From contig JAHWJJ010000293.1 of assembly GCA_019348475.1 (NCBI GenBank), positions 1 to 6,086 of the forward strand: a stretch of 6,086 nucleotides of DNA, in the 5' to 3' direction. The notes beneath the pieces were generated by a model. The model was not told the origin of the DNA. It saw only the letters and a list, made by a program, of their open reading frames with translations, and did no database searches. This DNA comes from Gemmatimonadota bacterium (lineage in GTDB: Bacteria; Gemmatimonadota; Gemmatimonadetes; Longimicrobiales; Longimicrobiaceae). Positions 1-5,417 of this stretch are shown here, in pieces (within the stretch, counting starts at the first letter, position 1; each line of letters begins with the position of its first letter). Made by a program: the position numbers and the translations under genes.

Positions 1-647
1 GAAACGGTGGTTTCGGCCGTGTGGTCGGCGGCGATGCGCTGGATGGCGAGGGAGAGAATCTTCTTGGCTTCGCGCTCGGCGTCGCGCTTCGCCTCTTCCT
101 TGACCTCGCGGATGCGCTGCGCGGCGGCGGCCCTGGCTTCCTCTTCCATGTCGTGCATCAGCTGCCGGCGCGCCTCGTCGGCGCTCAGCCCGGCCAGCGC
201 CTCCAGCCGGTGCTGCGCCTCGGCGATGCGGCCCGCCAGCTCGGCCGACTGCTGCTCCACCTGCTTTTCGCGCTCCGCCAGCTGCTGCGCGCGCCGCTCC
301 TGCGCCTCGCCCTTTTCGTCCAGCAGGTGCAGCTTGCGGTCCAGCGTCTCGGTGCGCTCCTGCAGCCGGCGCTCCAGGCGGTCCACCTCGTCGCGGCGCT
401 TGGCTTCTTCGCGCTCCCACTCCTCGCGCGCGCGGATGGCCTCTTCGCGGCCCTTGAGCACCTCGCTCTTGCGCAGGCTCTCGGCGTCCTGCTGCGCGGC
501 GGCGCGAATGCGGCCGGCCTCGTCTTCGGCGGTGGCCTTCGCGGCCACCAGGCGCGCCTGCGTGCGCGAGTCGATGACCGCCTTCCCGGCAAAGAAGCCG
601 ACTGCGCCGGCGATCACGGCCGCGGCGACGATCAGCAGAATCTCCAT
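1..647 (-). CDS. rny: Ribonuclease Y, N-terminal part (gene runs off the left edge)
   Basis: RNase Y is a membrane-bound endoribonuclease that starts decay of many mRNAs in bacteria. The window holds residues 1-215 of a protein that is usually about 510-530 residues; the KH and HD catalytic domains lie beyond the left edge. Residues 3-20 (EILLIVAAAVIAGAVGFF) form a single membrane anchor. Residues 25 to about 195 are a long charged coiled coil rich in E, R, K, A and Q, including REEWEREEAKRRDEVDRLE. The last visible residues, ILSLAIQRIAADHTAETTVS, are the conserved segment just ahead of the KH domain and make the family call strong. The ATG at 645-647 places the membrane anchor directly after Met. 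The sequence before it (GAGAATAAAGACACACC) has only a weak Shine-Dalgarno. A structured leader and a promoter-like sequence lie upstream. Confidence 0.95.
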   Translation of the reverse strand, partial: MEILLIVAAAVIAGAVGFFAGKAVIDSRTQARLVAAKATAEDEAGRIRAAAQQDAESLRKSEVLKGREEAIRAREEWEREEAKRRDEVDRLERRLQERTETLDRKLHLLDEKGEAQERRAQQLAEREKQVEQQSAELAGRIAEAQHRLEALAGLSADEARRQLMHDMEEEARAAAAQRIREVKEEAKRDAEREAKKILSLAIQRIAADHTAETTV

Positions 648-777
648 GGTGTGTCTTTATTCTCAGCGCGGGCGTGCCCGCGGCCGGTGCAAATGAAAAC
701 GGTGGCCGAGCCCGATCACCTCGCCACCGTTTGAGCACTGAGCCCTGCTCAGTCCGCGCGGCGGCCTGATGCCGCAA
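648..777 (-). promoter_or_regulatory. Structured 5' leader of rny with four successive hairpins
   Basis: Read on the minus strand from the predicted transcription start near 777, the leader contains four perfect-stem hairpins in a row. They are GCGGC-ATCAG-GCCGC (775-761), ACTGAGC-AGG-GCTCAGT (753-737), a 10-bp stem AAACGGTGGC/GCCACCGTTT (732-697) and CGCGGG-CACG-CCCGCG (682-667). The third hairpin has a 16-nt loop that can add three more pairs (GAG/CTC) with one bulged G, and it is followed by TTTTC, so it resembles a weak intrinsic terminator. The fourth hairpin ends 20 nt before the rny start codon. The hairpins are seen directly. Inferred roles are an attenuator or autoregulatory leader for rny, or a separate small RNA of about 85 nt ending at the third hairpin. 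I do not recognise a known riboswitch class. Confidence 0.55.
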
Positions 778-783
778 CAGCAA

Positions 784-813
784 AACATACGCTCAGTTAC
801 GGGATTGTGGCAA
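784..813 (-). promoter_or_regulatory. Candidate sigma-70-type promoter for rny
   Basis: On the minus strand TTGCCA (813-808) is followed after an 18-nt spacer by TATGTT (789-784). These match the TTGACA and TATAAT consensus hexamers at 5/6 and 4/6 positions. The predicted start, about 7 nt downstream near 777, falls just before the first leader hairpin, so the transcript would begin with structured RNA. The hexamers sit in a small AT-richer patch between the deacetylase and rny. The promoter is inferred from sequence only. Confidence 0.45.
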
Positions 814-828
814 GAGCGGCAGCCATTC

Positions 829-847
829 CCGGCGGGCTTTCCGCCGG
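829..847 (-). terminator. GC-rich hairpin after the deacetylase gene, possible terminator
   Basis: CCGGCGG-AAAGC-CCGCCGG forms a perfect 7-bp stem with a 5-nt loop, 49 nt past the deacetylase stop codon on the minus strand. No U-tract follows (GGAATGGC), so it is not a classic intrinsic terminator. It could be a U-less terminator, a 3'-end stabilising hairpin, or simply a palindrome. Its position between the deacetylase stop and the next promoter-like sequence fits a transcript end. Confidence 0.35.
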
Positions 848-896
848 TGCTGAGGAAGAGGAGAAGAATCGGCCTGACACGGGGTAAGGATTTCGT

Positions 897-1757
897 TCAA
901 GCCGGCCGCACGTCGGCGTGCGACCCTGTGTTTTCCGACACGGGTTCAGAGCGGACGCCTTCCCGCGAGAGCAGCTCGGGCACGGTCACCAGCTCGTAGC
1001 CCTCGGCGCGGAGGGCGTGTATGAGCCGCGGCAGCGCCTGCCGCGTGGCGTCGCGCGAATGGAACCACGGGTGCAGGAGGATGATCGACCCCGGCCGCAC
1101 CCGCTCCATTGTGTGGCGGACGATCGCGTCCGCGCTGGTCTCGTACGTTTCCGGCTCCACGTCCCAGCTTACGTTGGTGCGGCCGGTGCGGTGCAGGTGC
1201 CACGGCAGCAGCACGAACTTGTGGCTGTACGGCGCCCGGAAGTAGATGGGCCCGCGCTGGCCGGCCAGGCGGATCAGCCGGTCGGTGTCGTCCACCTGCC
1301 GCCGCACCTCCGCCAGCGGCAGCCCCACCATGCGCGGATGCGACCAGGTGTGGTTCCCCAGCACGTGCCCCGCTTCCACGATCCGCCGCCCCAGCTCCGG
1401 ATGCTGCGCCAGGCTCCCGCCGACGACGAAGAAGGTCGCGCGCACCCGTTCGCGCCGCAGGAGGTCCAGAATGCTGTCCGTGTACTCCGGCGTCGGCCCG
1501 TCGTCGAAGGTGAGCGCCACCACGCTGTCGGTGGTCTGGGCCCGCGCGACGATGTCGCCCATCACCATCATCCCCCGCGCGCGGCTTATGAGGAAGCAGG
1601 CGTACGAGACGCTCGCCAGGCAGACGGCGCCGACCAGGCCCACGCGCAGCACCCGCGCGCCGCGCCCCCGCGCCGGTCCCGCGACGCGGCGCAGGATCGC
1701 CAGCGCTACCGCCGCGGCGGTGACGGCCAGGAGGAGGACGAGGAGGAGCTCAACCAT
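897..1757 (-). CDS. Membrane-anchored polysaccharide deacetylase (NodB homology domain)
   Basis: This 286-residue protein belongs to carbohydrate esterase family 4, metal-dependent enzymes that remove acetyl groups from N-acetylglucosamine polymers such as peptidoglycan or chitin-like glycans. The NodB motifs appear in order: TFDDGP (residues 83-88, with D85 the likely catalytic base and D86 a metal ligand), NHTWSH (135-140, metal ligands H136 and H140), RAPY (174-177), WDVEP (198-202) and ILLHP (226-230, with H229). Two hydrophobic segments, about residues 3-22 and 38-57, precede the domain, so the catalytic part is probably anchored outside the cytoplasm. The ATG start is preceded by GGAG about 11 nt upstream. 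A tail of about 20 residues follows the domain. The exact substrate cannot be told. The gene has its own candidate promoter and sits between zapA and rny, flanked by repeats and hairpins, so it is probably an independent unit. Confidence 0.9.
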   Translation of the reverse strand: MVELLLVLLLAVTAAAVALAILRRVAGPARGRGARVLRVGLVGAVCLASVSYACFLISRARGMMVMGDIVARAQTTDSVVALTFDDGPTPEYTDSILDLLRRERVRATFFVVGGSLAQHPELGRRIVEAGHVLGNHTWSHPRMVGLPLAEVRRQVDDTDRLIRLAGQRGPIYFRAPYSHKFVLLPWHLHRTGRTNVSWDVEPETYETSADAIVRHTMERVRPGSIILLHPWFHSRDATRQALPRLIHALRAEGYELVTVPELLSREGVRSEPVSENTGSHADVRPA

Positions 1758-1800
1758 CCCACCCGGCTCCGCAAAGGGTGGTCGTCATGCGAGATTGGGC

Positions 1801-1830
1801 ATTTTACCGAGTGCTACAGTCCGTTGTGCA
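1801..1830 (-). promoter_or_regulatory. Candidate promoter for the polysaccharide deacetylase
   Basis: On the minus strand TGCACA (1830-1825) is followed after 18 nt by TAAAAT (1806-1801). The -10-like hexamer matches TATAAT at 5/6 and the -35-like hexamer matches TTGACA at 4/6. Transcription would start near 1794, giving a leader of about 37 nt before the ATG at 1757. It lies between the large palindrome and the gene. Support is sequence similarity only. Confidence 0.35.
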
Positions 1831-1849
1831 CGTGGAGTTCTACTGCAGT

Positions 1850-1930
1850 CTCACGCGGAGGGCGCGGAGGACACGGAGAACAGACCTGTCCTCTTCTTTT
1901 TCTCCGCGACCTCCGCGCCCTCCGCGTGAG
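1850..1930. repeat. 31-nt palindromic extragenic repeat with a 19-nt loop
   Basis: The left arm (1850-1880) begins CTCACGCGGAGGGCGCGGAG and the right arm (1900-1930) ends CCTCCGCGCCCTCCGCGTGAG-like; the arms are complementary at 29 of 31 positions around a loop at 1881-1899. The loop and inner edge include the pyrimidine-rich CTCTTCTTTTTCTCC. Each arm is itself built of repeated CGCGGAGG-like units. Palindromes of this look are common between genes in Gemmatimonadota and other high-GC soil bacteria and generate spurious ORFs; that is from general recognition and was not searched. On either strand it would give a very stable RNA hairpin that could end or protect transcripts. Confidence 0.85.
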
Positions 1931-2031
1931 GCCCATCTTTGAAGCTGAATGCACAATCAATACTGGATCCGGTAAAAGAATCGCGATCCTGCGAGTAGAA
2001 CCCGCGGAGCAGGCCATCAGATTGGGCGAGT

Positions 2032-2102
2032 AGATTCCTCAGTCGGCGCCCGGGCGATCTGCCGTGGGCCAGTCCGGCGCGGCGCCTCCTTCGGAATGAC
2101 AT
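2032..2102. repeat. Dispersed extragenic repeat, copy 1 of 2 (71 nt)
   Basis: This copy aligns without gaps to 2150-2220. The best-matching blocks are GTCGGCGCCC near the left end, GCGCGGCGCC near the right, and an ATGACA end. The middle about 20 nt differs between copies. GGCGCC near each end lets the unit fold back on itself as an imperfect palindrome. The GGAATGACA end resembles the abundant extragenic repeats of Longimicrobium-like genomes, a recognition-based remark only. Confidence 0.65.
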
Positions 2103-2149
2103 ACGCTATCTCCGGCGCGCCGAGACGGGAGACTGTCGATGTGCGGGCA

Positions 2150-2220
2150 AGGTCCTTCGGTCGGCGCCCTGGGGTGATCGTACGGGACGGTTCAGCGCGG
2201 CGCCTTCCTCAGGATGACAC
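2150..2220. repeat. Dispersed extragenic repeat, copy 2 of 2 (71 nt)
   Basis: Second copy of the unit at 2032-2102, same orientation and same length, with 47 nt between the copies. It reads TCCTTCGGTCGGCGCCC at the left and GCGCGGCGCCTTCCTCAGGA at the right, ending ATGACAC. The conserved ends and diverged centre suggest selection or copying at the level of the palindromic arms. It lies 43 nt past the zapA stop and could contribute to transcript 3'-end formation. Confidence 0.65.
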
Positions 2221-2263
2221 GGGGGGGGAGCTCGCTCCCGCCGCGGGCTCCTCCGCCCGTCAC

Positions 2264-2572
2264 TCAGCCGGGGGACTGCGCCTCCTCGAGGATGGCGGCG
2301 AGCTCGGCGGTTTTCTGGTCGATCTCGGCGCGCAGGCGCTCCACCTCCAGGCGAGCGTGGAACAGCTCGTCTGTGATGGAGAGCGAGGCCAGGATCGCCG
2401 CGCGGACGGGCTCCAGCGTGGGGAACGATGGAAGCGCGCGCAGGGTGTCGTCCACGTGCTGGGCGACGGCGCGCGTGTACTCGGGGGGCATGTCGGAGCG
2501 CAGCACGTGCCGCTCTCCGGCGATCTCCACGGTCACGGACTGCCGCGCGGGCGGGGCCTTGCGGCGGCTCAC
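2264..2572 (-). CDS. zapA: Cell division protein ZapA
   Basis: ZapA binds FtsZ in the cytoplasm and promotes bundling of FtsZ filaments at the division site. The 102-residue product has the family layout and usual length. A short beta-rich N-terminal part (SVTVEIAGERHVLRS, about residues 12-26) is followed by an acidic helix (PPEYTRAVAQHVDDTLRAL, 29-47), then a helix around AAILASLSITDELF (58-71) running into a C-terminal coiled coil (about 72-98, LEVERLRAEIDQKTAELAAI). I chose the GTG at 2570-2572 because it overlaps the upstream stop as GTGA, GGAG lies 8 nt before it, and the conserved strand starts shortly after. The longer upstream reading frame overlaps the coiled-coil gene and is a shadow. 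The overlap implies translational coupling to the preceding gene. Confidence 0.87.
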   Translation of the reverse strand: MSRRKAPPARQSVTVEIAGERHVLRSDMPPEYTRAVAQHVDDTLRALPSFPTLEPVRAAILASLSITDELFHARLEVERLRAEIDQKTAELAAILEEAQSPG

Positions 2573-2886
2573 GGGCGGTTCTCCAGCACCGACAGGCGCG
2601 CCAGCAGGCCGCTGACCCGCTGGCGCGCCTCGGCGGCGCGGCTGGTGAGCACGGCGTTCTCCGCGCGCAGGCGGCGCAGCTCGTCCCCGGCCTCGTCGGA
2701 GGGGAGGGGGCCCAGCGAAGTCAGCTGCTCCAGCTCCGTCCGCAGCCGCTGCACCTCCTGCTCCGCTTCCACCGCGCGGCGCCGCCATTCGCCCACGGCG
2801 GCGGCGGCGCCGCGCGCGGCGTGCTCCAGCCGCTCCCACGCGGGCGCGTCCGCCCGCGCGAGCGGGGGATCAGCGGCGCCGGACAC
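2569..2886 (-). CDS. Small coiled-coil protein between pheT and zapA, function unknown
   Basis: I do not recognise a named family. The 105-residue product has no signal peptide or membrane segment and should be cytoplasmic. An Ala-rich N-terminal part (1-32) is followed by two heptad-rich helices, about 33-56 (EWRRRAVEAEQEVQRLRTEL) and 67-102 (ELRRLRAENAVLTSRAAEAR then QRVSGLLARLSVLENRP), separated by a Gly/Pro/Ser linker (LGPLPSDEAG). The start is GTG at 2884-2886, with a strong GGAGGAG 7 nt upstream inside pheT. The gene overlaps pheT by 17 nt and zapA by 4 nt, so it is almost certainly co-expressed with both. Its size, coiled-coil nature and coupling to zapA suggest a ZapA partner, analogous to ZapB of Gammaproteobacteria. 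That is an inference from context, not homology. Confidence 0.75.
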   Translation of the reverse strand: MSGAADPPLARADAPAWERLEHAARGAAAAVGEWRRRAVEAEQEVQRLRTELEQLTSLGPLPSDEAGDELRRLRAENAVLTSRAAEARQRVSGLLARLSVLENRP

Positions 2887-5233
2887 CGTGCCGCTCCTCC
2901 AGTGCCCCGAGCACGCGGTCCACGGCGCCGTCCACCTCCGCGTCCGTCAGCGTGCGCTCCGGGGCGCGGAACCGCAGCCGGAACGCCAGGCTGCGCGTCC
3001 CCTCCGGGATCCCCTTTCCCTCGTACAGGTCGAAGGGATACACCTCCTCCAGCAGCGCCCCCGCCGCCTCGCGGATGGTCCCCGACACGTCCGCTCCGCG
3101 GACCGCCGCCGGGACCAGGAGCGCCAGGTCCCGCTCGGAGCCGGGATGCACCGGCAGCGGCCGGTACGCCACCTCGCGCCGCGACGCGGCCAGCGCGGGG
3201 AGGCGGGCCTCCAGCACCAGGACCGCGCCGGCCCACGCGGGCGCATCCACCTCCCCCGGTGCGGCCACGCGGCCGTCAGCGACGCGCCGTCCATCCACCG
3301 CCACGACGAACGCGCCGTCCACCGCATCCACCGACGCGCCGGGATACTCCGCGGCGAGCTCCTCCATCAACCCCTTGAGGTCCCACACGTCCCAGTCCGG
3401 CGCGGGGCCGGACCAGTGCGGCGGCCGGCTGGCGCCCGTGAACGCCGCCGCCACCCGCCGCTCCTCGCGCGGCAGCCCGCCGTCCGGGTCCGCGGCGAAG
3501 GCGGTGCCCACCTCGAACAGCCGCACGTCGCGGACCCCGTGCGCGAGGTTGTGCTCCACGCGGTGCAGCAGCCCGGGGACCAGCGTGGCGCGCAGGTACC
3601 CCTCCTCCGCGGAGAGTGGATTCAGCAGCGGCACCGCCCCCGCCGCCTCTCCCGCGAACCCCGTCGTAACCGATTCCAGGAAGCCCCAGCGGACGAAGAG
3701 GTCGCGGACGCGGCGCTCCACGGCCACGGACGCATGCTCCGGGACGGCCGTGGGGCGGAAGGGGAGCATCGCCTGGGGGAACGAGCCGTAGCCGCGGCGC
3801 CGCGCGATCTCCTCGATCACGTCGATCTCGGAGGTCACGTCCGGGCGAAAGCCGGGCACCAGCACGCGCATGGGGCGCGGCTTGGTGTTCACCTCGAAGC
3901 CGATCGGCTCCAGCAGGTCGCGGATCTCGCCGGCGGAAACGGGAACGCCGAGCACCTTCTCCACCCGCTCCTCGCGAACGCCCACCTTCGCCCGCTCGAA
4001 CGGGTCCGGGCACAGGTCCACCGCGCCCACCGCCTCGCCGCCGGCGACGGCCAGGATCAGCTCGATGATGCGGCGCATGGCCGCCGGCTGCCCCTCGGGG
4101 TCCACGCTGCGCTCGAACCGGTGCGAGGCGTGGGTGTTCAGCCCCAGCCGCCGCGCCGTCCTGCGCACCGCACGCGGGTCGAAGAGCGCCACTTCCACGA
4201 ACACGTCGGTGGTGGACTCGCTCACCTCGGTGTTCGCGCCGCCCATCACGCCGCCCAGCGCTACGGCGCGCTCGCCGTCCGCGATCACCACGTCGGTCGG
4301 CTGGAGCGCGCGCTCCACGCCGTCCAGCGTGGTCAGCCGCTCATCCGTCTGCGCGCCGCGGATGACGACGCGGCCGCCGCGCAGCAGCGCCAGGTCGAAG
4401 GCGTGGATCGGCTGCCCCAGCTCGTGCAGCACGTAGTTGGTGGCGTCGACCACGTTGTTGATGGGGCGCACGCCGACGGCGCGCAGCCGCGTGGCCAGCC
4501 ACTCCGGCGAGGGCGCGACGGTGACGCCGCGGATCACCGCGCCCATGTAGCGCGGGCATCCCAGGTCGTCCTGGATCTCCACCTGCACCCCACCCACCTC
4601 GCACTCGCGGCGGCCATGGGCGACGGCGCAGGCGCGCCCCTGGTCGTTGGGAAAGCGCGGCAGCTCGATGCCGTCCTCGCCCCGCGGCGCCAGCTCGCGC
4701 GCGACCCCCAGGTGCGACAGCAGCTCGCCGCGGTTGGGCGTGACGTCCACCACCAGCTGCCAGTCGTCCAGCCCCAGCGCCTCGCGGAACGAGGTACCGG
4801 GCGCGAAGTCGCCCCGCAGCGTCATCAGCCCCGCGTGGTCGCTTCCCAGCCCCAGCTCGCGCGCGGAGCAGAGCATCCCCTCGGAGTGCTCGCCGCGCAG
4901 CCTGGCCTTGCGGATCGGCTCCTCGGAGCCGGGGAGCATGGCCCCCACCGGCGCGAAGGGATACAGCCCGCCGGCCTGGACGTTGGGCGCCCCGCAGACC
5001 ACCTGCAGCGGCGCGCCGCCCCCCGCGTCCACGGTGCAGATGCGCAGCCGGTCGGCGTTGGGATGCTGCCGCACCTGGTCTACGCGTGCGATGATCACGT
5101 CGCCGATGGGCCCGCCCAGGTCCACCACCTCGTCCACGGGCGCGCCGAGCATCGCCAGGCGCTCCGCGAGCTCGTGCGGCGTGCCCTGCAGGCCCGGGGC
5201 GATGGACTGGAGCCAGCGATAGGAAATGTTCAT
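2870..5233 (-). CDS. pheT: Phenylalanine--tRNA ligase beta subunit
   Basis: The beta subunit of the cytoplasmic alpha2-beta2 synthetase charges tRNA-Phe together with PheS. At 787 residues it has the usual full length and all domains in order. An N-terminal helix (MNISYRWLQSI) is followed by a tRNA-binding OB fold at about 42-155, with HPNADRLRICTVD (57-69), QVVCGAPNV and SEGMLCSARELGLG. The B3/B4 editing region spans about 220-395 (RPINNVVDATNYVLHELGQP), and the B5 domain about 400-480, ending EIDVIEEIARRRGYGSFP. A catalytic-like B6/B7 part follows at about 490-690, then a C-terminal ferredoxin-fold anticodon-binding domain at about 692-785 (RPLPVHPGSERDLALLV, then LTDAEVDGAVDRVL). The ATG at 5231-5233 matches the family N-terminus. 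It has no Shine-Dalgarno, because the sequence before it is a TATTCCC heptad array. No frameshift or missing domain is seen. Confidence 0.97.
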   Translation of the reverse strand: MNISYRWLQSIAPGLQGTPHELAERLAMLGAPVDEVVDLGGPIGDVIIARVDQVRQHPNADRLRICTVDAGGGAPLQVVCGAPNVQAGGLYPFAPVGAMLPGSEEPIRKARLRGEHSEGMLCSARELGLGSDHAGLMTLRGDFAPGTSFREALGLDDWQLVVDVTPNRGELLSHLGVARELAPRGEDGIELPRFPNDQGRACAVAHGRRECEVGGVQVEIQDDLGCPRYMGAVIRGVTVAPSPEWLATRLRAVGVRPINNVVDATNYVLHELGQPIHAFDLALLRGGRVVIRGAQTDERLTTLDGVERALQPTDVVIADGERAVALGGVMGGANTEVSESTTDVFVEVALFDPRAVRRTARRLGLNTHASHRFERSVDPEGQPAAMRRIIELILAVAGGEAVGAVDLCPDPFERAKVGVREERVEKVLGVPVSAGEIRDLLEPIGFEVNTKPRPMRVLVPGFRPDVTSEIDVIEEIARRRGYGSFPQAMLPFRPTAVPEHASVAVERRVRDLFVRWGFLESVTTGFAGEAAGAVPLLNPLSAEEGYLRATLVPGLLHRVEHNLAHGVRDVRLFEVGTAFAADPDGGLPREERRVAAAFTGASRPPHWSGPAPDWDVWDLKGLMEELAAEYPGASVDAVDGAFVVAVDGRRVADGRVAAPGEVDAPAWAGAVLVLEARLPALAASRREVAYRPLPVHPGSERDLALLVPAAVRGADVSGTIREAAGALLEEVYPFDLYEGKGIPEGTRSLAFRLRFRAPERTLTDAEVDGAVDRVLGALEERHGVRRR
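2894..2900 (-). promoter_or_regulatory. Ribosome binding site of the small coiled-coil gene
   Basis: GGAGGAG lies inside the 3' end of pheT, 7 nt before the GTG at 2886 on the minus strand. It is the strongest Shine-Dalgarno in the window and it decides the start of this gene, since no in-frame ATG follows. Confidence 0.75.
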
Positions 5234-5238
5234 GAGAC

Positions 5239-5412
5239 AGGGAATAGGGAATAGGGAATAGGGAACAGGCGGTTCGGTGCGTCCGCGGGCTCCCTGGCCC
5301 TGCTCCCGGTGTTTGTGGTTGCTTCGGCCTCTCGGGGCTCCAGGGGATGGGGATGGGGACCGGAATGCCGAGCCGTCGCAGGCTATTCCCTATTCCCTGT
5401 TCCCTCTTCCCT
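5239..5412. repeat. Inverted heptad-repeat element between pheS and pheT
   Basis: The left arm (5239-5268) holds four tandem heptads, GGGAATA three times and then GGGAACA. The right arm (5383-5412) holds four heptads in the opposite orientation (GGGAAGA, GGGAACA, GGGAATA, GGGAATA when read on the minus strand). The arms pair at 27 of 30 positions, and all three mismatches fall at the sixth heptad position. The 114-nt loop includes another short inverted pair, CCCTGG (5292-5297) and CCAGGG (5340-5345). The spacer begins right after the pheS stop and its inner arm ends 5 nt before the pheT ATG. It may be a non-autonomous repeat element or an intercistronic regulatory hairpin. Heptad arrays of this type are known from cyanobacteria and other phyla. 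Confidence 0.8.
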
Positions 5413-5417
5413 TCATG

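Larger units (their letters stand above)
1758..2263. other. Gene-free, repeat-rich spacer between zapA and the deacetylase
   Basis: No ORF in these 506 nt resembles a protein; those that exist are translations of repeats. From right to left the spacer holds an 8-G run (2221-2228) next to a GGGAG-CTCG-CTCCC hairpin (2226-2239), two diverged 71-nt direct repeats, about 100 nt of less GC-rich unique sequence (1931-2031) in which I see no clear signal, the 31-nt palindrome, and the deacetylase promoter candidate. There is no convincing U-tract terminator after zapA. The G-rich hairpin is the only candidate for that end. Confidence 0.7.

Noticed and set aside
21..734. Long plus-strand open frames opposite rny
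   Set aside because: Their low-complexity Leu/Ala/Arg/Ser translations mirror the coiled-coil codons of RNase Y on the other strand.
648..896. 6S RNA between the deacetylase and rny
   Set aside because: 6S RNA needs one extended hairpin of about 180 nt with a central bubble. This region instead shows several short independent hairpins.
1792..2027. 9-bp direct repeat AGATTGGGC at 1792-1800 and 2019-2027 as a target-site duplication
   Set aside because: A 9-mer recurring once within about 500 nt can occur by chance, and the copies do not abut the palindrome or any element boundary.
1814..2102. Small ORFs of 67 and 83 codons in the repeat spacer
   Set aside because: Most of their sequence is a translation of the 31-nt palindrome (HAEGAE and SAPSA type peptides), a known source of spurious gene calls.
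2096..5254. A 1052-codon open frame on the plus strand opposite pheT
   Set aside because: It is an antisense shadow caused by high GC. Its translation is rich in R, H, G and P with no domain, while the opposite strand encodes full PheT.
5239..5412. CRISPR-like or origin-like iterons in the heptad arrays
   Set aside because: The units are contiguous 7-mers without spacers and the two arrays are inverted. No cas, dnaA or rep gene is present.
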